Positions 1 through 8,762 of a stretch of DNA of 64,000 nt are shown in pieces. Origin of the DNA: Flavobacteriales bacterium (GTDB lineage: Bacteria > Bacteroidota > Bacteroidia > UBA10329); assembly GCA_020635535.1 (NCBI GenBank), contig JACJZP010000009.1, forward strand, positions 1 to 64,000, written 5' to 3'. The translations under genes were made by a program, and so were the position numbers. The stretch's first letter is position 1. The number at the start of each line of letters is the position of its first letter. The notes under the pieces are model-generated. The model was not told the DNA's origin. It saw only the letters and a program-made list of their open reading frames with translations, and did no database searches.

Positions 1-3000
1 AAGGTGAAACCACTTTCTTCACCGATCTTTCTACAATTGATGCCTCTTCAAGCATTGCCAGCTGGCAGTGGGACATGAACGATGGAAGCTCGTTGATAGG
101 GCTTGTAGACCCATCTCATGTTTTTGCCGATACTGGAGTGTATCATGTGGAACTTGTGGTTACATCTGCTGAAGGTTGTACAGATACGTCTACTCAGGCT
201 ATTCATGTTGGCCCAGTGCCAAGTGCTTCATTCACTTTCATCAGCGCTTGTGAAGGAAGTATTACTTCTTTCTCCAGCACCTCAACTATTGATGCTGGAA
301 TACTTTCCTACTTCTGGGATTTTGGTGATGGCAACACTGATACGGGTTCTGACCCAGACCATACCTATGCAAATGATGGTACTTACACGGTGACTTTGAC
401 CGTAACAAGTGACAATGGATGTGTTGATGTTGCCACGGGTTCAGTTGAAATTTATGCAGCACCCACAGCGTTGTTCTCGGCTTCAACGGAATGTGAAGGT
501 ACTGCTACGCAATTCACCAATTTGAGTACAGGGTCAGGAATTACTGACTATTCATGGGACTTTGGAGATAGCAATTCATCTATACTCGCAAATCCAAGCC
601 ACACTTATGCTTCCTCAGGAAGCTACACTGTTGTGCTAACAGTTACCAATGGTGATGGATGTGTGGACACCCACACGGCAACGGTGGTTGTCAATGCTTT
701 ACCTAATGTTGATTTTTCTTTCTCCAACATTTGCGAAGGGACATCAGCCACTTTTGCAAATAGCTCATCTGCTGGAAGCTACAATTGGGATTTTGGAGAT
801 GGAAACAGTTCAACGCTTACAAGTCCATCACATGTTTACAATGCATTCGGAACTTATGATGTGACGTTGGTGGTAACTGATGCTAACTTCTGCATCAATT
901 CAGGAACACAACAAATTGAGGTGTACGATCTGCCTGATTTCTCACTCACTCCAACAGATGTTGCCTGCTATGGGGAAGCCTCTGGAAGTATTGAGGTTGA
1001 CCCACTGGGCTCTCCTACTCCTACTTGGTCATACAGTCTTAATAATGGTACCCCTCAGATAAGCGATGTATTTGCTGGAATTCCTGCGGGAACTTACGAT
1101 GTGACGGTTGTTGATGGTAATGCGTGTGAATTTACTTTGAGCACCTCAGTGGCACAACCTTCCGATACTTTGGGAGTTGATGTGAGCAGCCTTTTAGACA
1201 TTGCGTGCCACGGTAACGCAACTGGAGAAATCAATGTGTTGGGAACAGGTGGTACTTCTCCGTACACTTATTCCGTTGATGCTGGAACTCCACAGTCATC
1301 CGGGGCTTTTAATGGCCTTTCTGCTGGATCACACGACATTCAGATCGTGGATGCAAATTCATGTGTATTTGACACAACAATTGTACTTTCTGAGCCAGAT
1401 ACTCTGGTTCTTGGATTGGTAAATGCTGAAGACCTATTATGTAATGGTGACAACTCTGGAAATCTGGAGGTTTCGGCTACAGGTGGTGTTGGTCCATACG
1501 AGTACAATTTGGATGGTGGACTATACGGAATGAGTGGTTCTTTCAATGGTTTGGAAGCTGCCATGTACGTAGTTGGAGTTAGAGATGCAAACGGGTGCGA
1601 AGACACGCTCCATGTAACTCTGACAGAACCAGGAATTCTGATGTTGTCTCTTTTGAATTCTGAAGATGCCAACTGTTTCGGAGAATCCAATGGTTCGATA
1701 GAAGTGGGTGCCGCATCAGGCACTCCAGGATATCAGTACAGCTTAAATGGAGTCAACTATGTTGGAAGCGGACTTTTTGAAGGTTTAGGAGCTGGAACTT
1801 ACACTGTCTATTCAAAGGATGCCAACGGGTGTCTTGACAGCGTTACTGAAACAATCTTTGAACCAGCCCTTCTTACTATAGAAACAAACTCTACTCCAGT
1901 TGCATGTTTCGGTGAATCAAGCGGAGAGATTGAAATCATAGCCACAGGAGGAACACCAGGCCCAGTTCTTGGTTACATGTTCTCCATTAATGGTGGAGGC
2001 TCCTTCCAACCCAACGGTGGCGTGTTTACCAACGTTGCCAGTGGAAGTTACCTTGCCGTAGTGGCTGACACCAATGGTTGTACTGCTTCTGAAGGTGTTG
2101 TCATTTCCCAACCAACAGCCGCATTCAACTTAAGTGCAAACGTTACTAATGCTCTTTGTTTAGACTCAGCTTCTGGCTCGGTACAATTGCTTGCATCAGG
2201 TGGTACACCAACCTACTCCTACTCCTCAGACAACGTTTCTTTCGGATCGGGTAATACGTTTGGTGGATTTGCAGCAGGTACATACATGCTTTATGGTGAA
2301 GATGTGAATGGCTGTGTTGATAGTGTTCAGGTGAATGTGGGCGAACCAGCAACTGCGGTTCATATTACAAGCATTCTGCTTAATAATCCAGCTTGCCCTA
2401 ATCAAGCAAGCGGTACGGCTACGGTTCAAGTAAGTGGTGGAACTCCAGGCTATATGTATTCTGGCAATGCTGGTAATACTTTCCAATCGAATCAGATAAT
2501 TACAGGACTCAATGGTGGTAACCACTTAGTAGTGGTAAAAGATGCCAACGGATGTGTTGATACAGATACTATTACGCTTACAAGCCCTGGAATCTTCGAC
2601 ATTACCGTTGACACCATCATTGGAGTTGATTGTGAGGGAGATCTTGACGGAGAAATCCATGTTATTGCAGAAGGCGGAACCCCGTCTTACAACTACACGC
2701 TCAATGGTGGACTGCTACAATCCAATGGCGACTATGTCAACCTGACCGATGGAACATACACTATCGCCATTATGGATGTGAATGGATGTACATATAGTGA
2801 GTCCTTCACTGTAAGTAGCGCTCAAATGCAGCCTATAGCTGATTTCGGTTTCAGCTTAAGTGGAACAGCGGTGTTGTTCAACAACAATTCAGAATATGGT
2901 GACACATATCTGTGGGAATTCGGAGATGATTCGACCAGCACTGTAGAAAACCCAGTTCACGTTTACCTAACTGATGGCGATTACACCGTTACACTTACGG

Positions 3001-3329
3001 TTTCCAATGAGTGTGGAACTGATGTGACAACGGCTTTGGTATCTACAACCACAATTGGAATCACTGAAGAGGAAAAAGTTACTTTCTCCCTATTCCCGAA
3101 CCCTGCGTCATCGGTTCTTAACCTTCGATCAAACCGTTCGATTGACAGCGGAATTTCAATGGATATCATTTCCGTTTCAGGGCAGATCGTGAGAACAGTG
3201 CAGTTGCCAAACATCAGTTCATCTGAAGTTGTGACTCTTGATCTTAGTGGACTTTCAAATGGATTATACAGTCTGCGCCTAACGGGTGAAAAAGTGCAAT
3301 CCGTACTGAGATTTGACATTATCAAATAA
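1..3329 (+). CDS. Giant SprB/PKD-repeat surface adhesin, 3' part, T9SS type A sorting domain (5' end outside the window)
   Basis: The reading frame is open from the first bases (codons from position 3), so the start lies upstream; about 1108 residues are visible. The order is: the end of one PKD domain, three complete PKD domains (each with WDFGD-type motifs), eight SprB-type repeats of about 75-80 residues (nt ~944-2825; recurring C-x-G-x-x-x-G and DANGC motifs), one last PKD domain (WEFGDDS), and a T9SS type A sorting domain beginning LFPNPASSVLNL and ending in a basic/hydrophobic strand. SprB repeats are known from the mobile gliding adhesin of Flavobacterium johnsoniae. I infer a T9SS-exported cell-surface adhesin. 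It is followed 13 bp later by a CHU_C protein and then by a PorP/SprF protein, the usual partner of such substrates. Confidence 0.9.
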   Translation, partial: GETTFFTDLSTIDASSSIASWQWDMNDGSSLIGLVDPSHVFADTGVYHVELVVTSAEGCTDTSTQAIHVGPVPSASFTFISACEGSITSFSSTSTIDAGILSYFWDFGDGNTDTGSDPDHTYANDGTYTVTLTVTSDNGCVDVATGSVEIYAAPTALFSASTECEGTATQFTNLSTGSGITDYSWDFGDSNSSILANPSHTYASSGSYTVVLTVTNGDGCVDTHTATVVVNALPNVDFSFSNICEGTSATFANSSSAGSYNWDFGDGNSSTLTSPSHVYNAFGTYDVTLVVTDANFCINSGTQQIEVYDLPDFSLTPTDVACYGEASGSIEVDPLGSPTPTWSYSLNNGTPQISDVFAGIPAGTYDVTVVDGNACEFTLSTSVAQPSDTLGVDVSSLLDIACHGNATGEINVLGTGGTSPYTYSVDAGTPQSSGAFNGLSAGSHDIQIVDANSCVFDTTIVLSEPDTLVLGLVNAEDLLCNGDNSGNLEVSATGGVGPYEYNLDGGLYGMSGSFNGLEAAMYVVGVRDANGCEDTLHVTLTEPGILMLSLLNSEDANCFGESNGSIEVGAASGTPGYQYSLNGVNYVGSGLFEGLGAGTYTVYSKDANGCLDSVTETIFEPALLTIETNSTPVACFGESSGEIEIIATGGTPGPVLGYMFSINGGGSFQPNGGVFTNVASGSYLAVVADTNGCTASEGVVISQPTAAFNLSANVTNALCLDSASGSVQLLASGGTPTYSYSSDNVSFGSGNTFGGFAAGTYMLYGEDVNGCVDSVQVNVGEPATAVHITSILLNNPACPNQASGTATVQVSGGTPGYMYSGNAGNTFQSNQIITGLNGGNHLVVVKDANGCVDTDTITLTSPGIFDITVDTIIGVDCEGDLDGEIHVIAEGGTPSYNYTLNGGLLQSNGDYVNLTDGTYTIAIMDVNGCTYSESFTVSSAQMQPIADFGFSLSGTAVLFNNNSEYGDTYLWEFGDDSTSTVENPVHVYLTDGDYTVTLTVSNECGTDVTTALVSTTTIGITEEEKVTFSLFPNPASSVLNLRSNRSIDSGISMDIISVSGQIVRTVQLPNISSSEVVTLDLSGLSNGLYSLRLTGEKVQSVLRFDIIK

Positions 3330-3342
3330 GAAAAATTCAAGG

Positions 3343-5382
3343 ATGAAAAAGATGCGAATCCTGTTTTCGATACTTACGCTTGTTGCTTTTCAGGCACACG
3401 CAACGATTGATGCTGTTGATTTTTCGACAACGTTGGTCTGTGAAGGTTCTCAAACTACTTTGACCAGTACATCAACAGTTTCTGGTGGTGCCACAATTAC
3501 CAATTGGAACTGGGATCTTGATGCTGACGGACAATTTGATGATGCCTTCGGACCAAGTATCAATTACCAATTCAATTCTGCTGGAACATATAACGTTGGT
3601 CTTCAGATCATTACTGATATGGATGGGCCAGCAGCAGCCTACAAACTGATTGTAGTAAACCCTGTGCCAAGTGCTGATTTTATTGCTCCAGATGTTTGTG
3701 AAGGAACGGTAAGTGCCTTGGCAGATCAGTCGAGCATTGTAAGTGGATCAATTGACACTTGGGAATGGGACTTGGACAACGATGGGTTGTATGATAACGC
3801 TACTGGCAGTGTGATTGCCCATGATTTTGTGAGCGCTGGAAGTTATGTTGTAGGGTTACTGGTCACTTCAGACAAGGGATGTCAAGCAACTACATCTGAA
3901 AACGTAACAGTTGACCCTATGCCAACGGTGGCATTCTCCGTTGCTAATGTTTGTTTAGGCAACCAAACCGAATTAAGTGCCATTAGCACGGTCTCATCAG
4001 GTCAGGTGGACAGCTACGAATGGGAATTGAATGGCAATGGGTTCTTTGATGATGCAATTGGTGTAATGATCACGAATCAATTTTCTGCAGATGGTGATTA
4101 CCAAATAGGACTTCAGGTTACCTCAGACCAAGGATGTGTGAACGACACTTTCCAGTTAGTTACCATTGCACCTTTCCCATTTGTTGGATTCTTAACAGAC
4201 GATGCTTGTCAGAATCAAGAGGTTGATTTCACTAACATCACCAACAACGTTGTAGGCACCATCAGCTACAACTGGACCTTCGGTCTCGAAGGTACATCCA
4301 GTGATGTGAACCCGTCTTTCGCATTCAATAGTGCAGGCCCTGCTCAGGTAACACTTATCGGAACCACATCATTTGGATGTGCTGACACCATGGTTCAAAC
4401 CGTTGAGGTGTTCCCAACACCGGTTGCCGACTTCACATTTACAGAAGTATGTATAGGAAACACTACCTTCTTTACAAATGAAACAGACCCAAAAGGCTCT
4501 ACAATTCAGAGTTATTTCTGGGACTTTGGGGACCTTAACACTGGCGTTGGAGCCGACCCTTTCCATAACTACATTCAGCCAGATAGTTTCCTTGTTACCA
4601 TGGTGGCTTACACTACTGATGGCTGCAGAGACACTGTAGAGCACTATGTGAATGTTTGGGCGTTACCGAATCCGGAAATTACTGCTGGCGGACCGTTGGA
4701 ATTCTGCTTTGGAGAAAACGTTACACTTACAGTAAACCCGGTTGGATCCCCTACTCTTTGGAGCACTGGTGAAACCACACAATCTATCACAGTTGACACA
4801 ACGGACACCTACGAAGTAATCATTGTAGATGAACATGGTTGCCAAGGAGATACAAAAATTGATGTGCTCAGTTGGCTGTTGCCTGTTCTTACCGTCAGCA
4901 ACGATACAAGTGTAAGTCTTGGAGAAAATGTACCTCTTTGGGTAGACGGAGCCAACTTCTACGATTGGGCTCCTACCACATACTTGGACGATGCAACAAG
5001 CTCAACACCCACAAGTGTAACCCCGAAAGAAGACATTACTTACACTGTAACCGGAACCGATATCAACGGATGCCAATCTCAAGCCTCTGTGAATATTGAG
5101 GTTCTTGTGGATTACAACCTGAAACCGGTTAACCTGTTCACACCTAACGGTGATGGTTCTAACGAGCGATTCTATGTTGGCAACATCGAATGTTATTCAG
5201 ACTGTGTTGTGAAAGTTTACAATCGCTGGGGTGTTGAGGTCTACTCTTCCAATGGATATCAGAATGATTGGACAGGAGAAGATTTCAACGGAGACAAACT
5301 ACCTGATGGAACCTACTACTACATCATTGAATGTGATGGACGCGAAGACCGTTTTGATGGTGCAGTAACCATATTGAGATAA
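3343..5382 (+). CDS. PKD-domain protein with gliding-motility-associated (CHU_C, T9SS type B) C-terminus
   Basis: 679 residues. I start at 3343 because the protein then begins MKKMRILFSILTLVAFQAHA, a clear signal peptide; an in-frame ATG at 3313 would overlap the previous gene and put ten polar residues in front. About five PKD-like domains follow, each with CEG/WDLD or WDFGD motifs. The last ~85 residues (LFTPNGDGSNERF, VYNRWGVEVY, GTYYYIIECDG, FDGAVTILR) are a textbook CHU_C / T9SS type B sorting domain. Type B substrates are normally exported together with a dedicated PorP/SprF outer-membrane protein, and one is encoded 30 bp downstream. I infer a surface-attached structural or adhesive protein. 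The ligand is unknown. Confidence 0.9.
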   Translation: MKKMRILFSILTLVAFQAHATIDAVDFSTTLVCEGSQTTLTSTSTVSGGATITNWNWDLDADGQFDDAFGPSINYQFNSAGTYNVGLQIITDMDGPAAAYKLIVVNPVPSADFIAPDVCEGTVSALADQSSIVSGSIDTWEWDLDNDGLYDNATGSVIAHDFVSAGSYVVGLLVTSDKGCQATTSENVTVDPMPTVAFSVANVCLGNQTELSAISTVSSGQVDSYEWELNGNGFFDDAIGVMITNQFSADGDYQIGLQVTSDQGCVNDTFQLVTIAPFPFVGFLTDDACQNQEVDFTNITNNVVGTISYNWTFGLEGTSSDVNPSFAFNSAGPAQVTLIGTTSFGCADTMVQTVEVFPTPVADFTFTEVCIGNTTFFTNETDPKGSTIQSYFWDFGDLNTGVGADPFHNYIQPDSFLVTMVAYTTDGCRDTVEHYVNVWALPNPEITAGGPLEFCFGENVTLTVNPVGSPTLWSTGETTQSITVDTTDTYEVIIVDEHGCQGDTKIDVLSWLLPVLTVSNDTSVSLGENVPLWVDGANFYDWAPTTYLDDATSSTPTSVTPKEDITYTVTGTDINGCQSQASVNIEVLVDYNLKPVNLFTPNGDGSNERFYVGNIECYSDCVVKVYNRWGVEVYSSNGYQNDWTGEDFNGDKLPDGTYYYIIECDGREDRFDGAVTILR

Positions 5383-5412
5383 GAAAGCATAGACACTCGA
5401 AATCCTACTCGA

Positions 5413-6912
5413 ATGAGAAAGATATACGTCACTCTACTAATGATCGGCCTAATCGGTCACAGCCTTAACATGTTTGCTCAGCAAACGAGGTTGTCAAGCC
5501 TTTACAAGGAGAACCGATTTCTGATCAACCCAGCTAATGCTGGATACAATGAAGGACTGGTCGGATATGTGAATTACCGCAACCAGTGGACCAATGTTGT
5601 TGGATCTCCCACCACTGGTTTGGTCAGTTTGCACACACCACTTGGAAAGAACACAAACGTTGGTGCAAACATCGTTTACGATAAGACCAACTTCGTCAGC
5701 ACTGTAAATGCCAAATTGGCCTATGCTCACGATATCAAATTGGCTACGGATCACCAACTTACATTGGGTATAGGTTTGGGTATAAACAACACCTCTCTCA
5801 ACTTTGATGATGCTGTAGTTGAAGACCCGAGCGATGTGATTCTTCAGAATGGAAACGTGAACAGCACTACGTTCGATATGGATGCTGGTATCCGCTATAG
5901 CTGGAAGGGACTCCTAGAAATCGGTATTGCTGCACCTCATGTTATAGAATCTATCGGAGAGATACGTTCAAAGGAAACCAACTTCACCTACGATCTTTCA
6001 AGACATTTCAATGCATACGTTGGCTACGATTTCTGGATCAAGAAAGATTGGTTGATCGCTCCTTCCGGAATGGTTCGTTGGCTGCCTTACAACACGAATC
6101 TCTCATACGATGCCACCGTGAAATTCGGATGGAAAGAAATTGTCTGGACATCATTCACATGGAGAGCCGAGACAGGTCCTGTTGCTGCCATTGGATTTAA
6201 AATTGCCGATAAATTCATCTTTGGTTACGCATATGATTTCACCCTCAATGGAATTGACGGCAATCCTGGAGCACCATGGTCTAATGAAATCATGTTAGGA
6301 TTCAATTTGGATGGATTCAAGAAGAAATTCAAAAAATTGGAAGATGACATGGAGCGAATGCAGAAGGACAATGAGCTTCTGTATAACCAAATGGATTCCT
6401 TACAAGGAGTTCTTAACTCTAAGATGGATTCGCTGGGCAATGAAGTTGATGGTGTAAAGAGTGATGTGAGTGAATTGAAAATCAAGGAGGATGAGGACAT
6501 CAAACGTCTACAGAGTGAAATTGACAAACTCAACAAGGAAATTGAAGATGTCAACAGCCGTATGATCGACACGAACAAGCTCAAGGGAATGCTTCAGCAG
6601 ATTACCCCATACAGAACTGAAGATGGTTCTGTTGGAATGAAGAAAGAAGCACTGGAAAGCGGTTATTATGTGGTTATCGAGTCTTTCAGAAAGCTGGAAA
6701 ATGCATGGAAAGCCGTTGATATTTGGAAGAAGAAGGGCCGTGATGCCATTATTGTTTACAATGAGGAGCGTAAGTGGTTCTATGTTTATTCTACCAAATT
6801 CGACAGTCTGAAACCTGCGCTTAAGGAAATGAAGAAGACCCGTAAACAGGATGTTCCAGATGCTTGGGTTCACAAGTACAGAATAGACGCTAAAGATCTG
6901 GAAAAAGAATAG
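5413..6912 (+). CDS. PorP/SprF-family outer-membrane protein with C-terminal coiled coil and SPOR-like domain
   Basis: 499 residues with a signal peptide (ending near MFAQQ). Residues ~20-300 match the PorP/SprF family: LSSLYKENRFLINPANAGYN near the N-terminus, then alternating beta strands ending at EIMLGFNLDGF. Such proteins are normally about 300 residues long. Here there is an added heptad-rich segment (~303-395, charged with many Asp/Glu/Lys) and a final ~80-residue domain (GYYVVIESFRKLENAWKAV..WFYVYSTKF) that resembles SPOR or a similar alpha/beta periplasmic domain. I infer an outer-membrane attachment protein for the type B substrate encoded just upstream. The tail probably reaches into the periplasm and contacts peptidoglycan or the T9SS machinery. 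Confidence 0.88.
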   Translation: MRKIYVTLLMIGLIGHSLNMFAQQTRLSSLYKENRFLINPANAGYNEGLVGYVNYRNQWTNVVGSPTTGLVSLHTPLGKNTNVGANIVYDKTNFVSTVNAKLAYAHDIKLATDHQLTLGIGLGINNTSLNFDDAVVEDPSDVILQNGNVNSTTFDMDAGIRYSWKGLLEIGIAAPHVIESIGEIRSKETNFTYDLSRHFNAYVGYDFWIKKDWLIAPSGMVRWLPYNTNLSYDATVKFGWKEIVWTSFTWRAETGPVAAIGFKIADKFIFGYAYDFTLNGIDGNPGAPWSNEIMLGFNLDGFKKKFKKLEDDMERMQKDNELLYNQMDSLQGVLNSKMDSLGNEVDGVKSDVSELKIKEDEDIKRLQSEIDKLNKEIEDVNSRMIDTNKLKGMLQQITPYRTEDGSVGMKKEALESGYYVVIESFRKLENAWKAVDIWKKKGRDAIIVYNEERKWFYVYSTKFDSLKPALKEMKKTRKQDVPDAWVHKYRIDAKDLEKE

Positions 6913-6917
6913 CGCCA

Positions 6918-7397
6918 ATGCTAAGCGAAATTCAAAAGGCCAACCTGAGATTCAAACTGGTTGGCCTTTTTCAAATACGGATGATAGGTTTTGTGGGTGC
7001 TCAACTTGTCTCTTATGACGAAAACAAAACCGTGGTAAGGATACCACTGAACCGAAACACAAGAAATCATCTCAGAAGCATGTATTTCGGTTCGTTGGCT
7101 ACTGGAGCCGATGTAACAGGAGCATGGATAGCTTTTGATTACTTGGCAAGGACGAAAGCCCCTGTTTCAATCGTATTCAAAGAGATGTCAGCAGAGTTTC
7201 TGAAAAGAGCTGATGGAGATGTTTACTTCACTTGTACAGATGGACCAAAGGTTGTAGAAGCTTTTGAACAGACCATATCTGATGGTGAACGTAAAAATGT
7301 TGATGTTACCGTAATCGCAACTGTTCCATCAAAATACCAGGATGAGCCCGTGGCTAAGTTTAATCTCACGCTCAGCATGAGGCACAAACCGAAATGA
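6918..7397 (+). CDS. DUF4442 / hotdog-fold thioesterase-like protein
   Basis: 159 residues, close to the usual length of DUF4442 proteins, a branch of the hotdog (PaaI-like thioesterase) superfamily. Visible family features are the N-terminal helix (RFKLVGLFQIR), the strand pair DENKTVVRIPLNRNTRN, the central helix region RSMYFGSLATGADVTG and a long C-terminal strand ending in SMRHK. The substrate is not known for this family; thioester hydrolysis is an inference from the fold. The start at 6918 lies 5 bp after the PorP/SprF stop, and a strong terminator hairpin overlaps the first codons. The N-terminal helix appears to belong to the fold, so I keep this start. The stop codon directly abuts that of the convergent gene at 7398. 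Confidence 0.72.
   Translation: MLSEIQKANLRFKLVGLFQIRMIGFVGAQLVSYDENKTVVRIPLNRNTRNHLRSMYFGSLATGADVTGAWIAFDYLARTKAPVSIVFKEMSAEFLKRADGDVYFTCTDGPKVVEAFEQTISDGERKNVDVTVIATVPSKYQDEPVAKFNLTLSMRHKPK
6934..6971 (+). terminator. Intrinsic terminator of the PorP/SprF gene, lying inside the next gene
   Basis: A perfect 12-bp stem, AAAAGGCCAACC (6934-6945) with GGTTGGCCTTTT (6959-6970), encloses a 13-nt loop and ends in five T. It begins 22 bp after the PorP/SprF stop codon but also sits in codons 6-18 of the DUF4442 gene that starts at 6918. Confidence 0.75.
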
Positions 7398-7784
7398 TCA
7401 GTCCTTGTAGTCGCTGTTAACCTGTTCTATAGATGGGAATACCACACTCTCGTCCCCTGCTCTCTTTCCCCAAGCCAGGTACTTTCCTGTTCCCTCGCAT
7501 GCATAGGCTCTGAGAGAATCTCCAGGCGCCATGCTTTTATAATGAAATCGCCTCCACTCCTTGTTCGATTCTTGAACACAGATCATCACATCAATCGACT
7601 CCGAACACGTGTTTTTCAAATAAACCACGTAACTATCATTCCAAGTTGCACATTGCGAACAATCTTCTCCCCATGCAGAACGATACTTAACGATACAATC
7701 AGTGTAATCCTTGTCTAAAGATTCAACTTTAGACTCAATTGAAAGCATTGCGAAAATGACGGACAAAAACGTTACCAACTTCAT
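7398..7784 (-). CDS. Small Cys-rich secreted protein of unknown function
   Basis: 128 residues. The N-terminus MKLVTFLSVIFAMLSIES looks like a signal peptide. The mature part has several cysteines (DCIVKY, EDCSQCATW, NTCSES, MICVQ, YACEG) that could form disulfides after export. I do not recognise a family. It is the last of three small minus-strand genes (8727 to 7398) with gaps of only a few bases, so it is probably co-transcribed with the TPR gene and the hypothetical gene upstream. The CysxxCys pair and a region ending in SLRAYACEGTGKYLAWG hint at a small beta-rich domain, but nothing firmer can be said. Confidence 0.6.
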   Translation of the reverse strand: MKLVTFLSVIFAMLSIESKVESLDKDYTDCIVKYRSAWGEDCSQCATWNDSYVVYLKNTCSESIDVMICVQESNKEWRRFHYKSMAPGDSLRAYACEGTGKYLAWGKRAGDESVVFPSIEQVNSDYKD

Positions 7785-7790
7785 AATGAT

Positions 7791-8297
7791 CTACTTACAG
7801 TTATTATTCTTGAGAATGATCTTAGCTTCCTCATTTCCCAATTTACGGGATGTTTTCCAATCCTGACAAGCCTCCTTGTAGAGACCCAATCCCGTTTTAG
7901 CCCAACCACGATTATTGTAAGCCTCTTGGTTTTCTGGATCCAAACTCAAAACCATATCGAAATCTGCAAGGGCAGGTTCCCATAATTCCTTCTTATTGTA
8001 AGCACTACCTCGGCTCAAATACGCAAAAGGGTGGTCAGGATGGTGGTGAATTACCACAGAGTAATCGGAGATAGATTTATCGTACTCCTTCAAGACCGAA
8101 TAGCAGAATCCTCTTCGAAGATGCGCATTCATATTATCAGGATTGGACATCAGTACTTGAGTATATAACTGCAGAGCTTCATCATATTTACCAGAACCGA
8201 ACAACCCTTCAGCCTTGTTGAAAACCGCATCTTCATCTTGAGCAAATGAAAACTGTCCAAAAGTCAAAAACATCACAACGAAAGCTAATCCCTTCAT
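7791..8297 (-). CDS. Secreted TPR-repeat protein
   Basis: 168 residues with a signal peptide (MKGLAFVVMFLTFGQFSFAQ). The mature protein is made of about four tetratricopeptide repeats, with the typical alternation A-x-x-x-F/Y..L-x-P-D/E-x-x-x-A-x-x-x-R-G (NPDNMNAHLRRGFCY, HPDHPFAYLSRGSAY, DPENQEAYNNRGWA). TPRs are protein-binding scaffolds; a periplasmic or lipoprotein-like location is inferred from the signal peptide. It sits between two small secreted proteins in a compact minus-strand group, with 1 bp to the upstream gene and 6 bp to the downstream one. The partner is unknown. Confidence 0.8.
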   Translation of the reverse strand: MKGLAFVVMFLTFGQFSFAQDEDAVFNKAEGLFGSGKYDEALQLYTQVLMSNPDNMNAHLRRGFCYSVLKEYDKSISDYSVVIHHHPDHPFAYLSRGSAYNKKELWEPALADFDMVLSLDPENQEAYNNRGWAKTGLGLYKEACQDWKTSRKLGNEEAKIILKNNNCK

Positions 8298-8298
8298 T

Positions 8299-8727
8299 TC
8301 AGTACTTATTTCTCAGTTCGGATATAAGGCTCCTGAACCCATTTTCAATTTCCGCGCCAGATCGGTCTGACTTCACCTCAAAAAGTATGCGTTTACGATA
8401 ACTCTTCTTATTTCGTTCTCGCGTTAAAATGCGCGTTATACAATCTTCGAACTCTGATGAACATCTTATTATTACGGCTTGCTCCGATTCTGAAAACGAC
8501 AAACTTCCCAAATCAAGGTCATAGATATTGACCTTATCCTGCTTAACCTGTTCTCCTTCCCGAAACCCGTCAATAATGAGAATCTTTCCTTTGTTACTTA
8601 CTTGGTAGTCTTTACCGATAATTTCATTGAACGATGCGATTTGAGTCTCAATGTCTTGCGCATTGACCACGTTGACAAATACAGCAAACACCAATACTGT
8701 AATGGCACGGAACATGAGGGAATTCAT
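8299..8727 (-). CDS. Small secreted protein of unknown function
   Basis: 142 residues. I start at 8727 (MNSLMFRAITVLVFAVFVNVVNAQ, a good signal peptide) rather than at the in-frame ATG at 8751, which would add eight residues (MLSIRSKN) ahead of the signal. The mature part is charged and ends in a helix with many Arg/Lys (RERNKKSYRKRILFEVKSDRSG). No family is recognised. It is the first gene of the three-gene minus-strand group and is read divergently from the rod protein at 8763, with only 35 bp between the two starts, so the two transcription units may share a control region. Confidence 0.6.
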   Translation of the reverse strand: MNSLMFRAITVLVFAVFVNVVNAQDIETQIASFNEIIGKDYQVSNKGKILIIDGFREGEQVKQDKVNIYDLDLGSLSFSESEQAVIIRCSSEFEDCITRILTRERNKKSYRKRILFEVKSDRSGAEIENGFRSLISELRNKY

Positions 8728-8762
8728 ATTTTTAGATCGTATCGAAAGCAAATGTCGGGCTA

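Noticed and set aside
944..2825. Regularly spaced repeats as a CRISPR array or DNA repeat
   Set aside because: The repeats are protein-level SprB domains within one long frame, diverged in DNA sequence and far too long for CRISPR.
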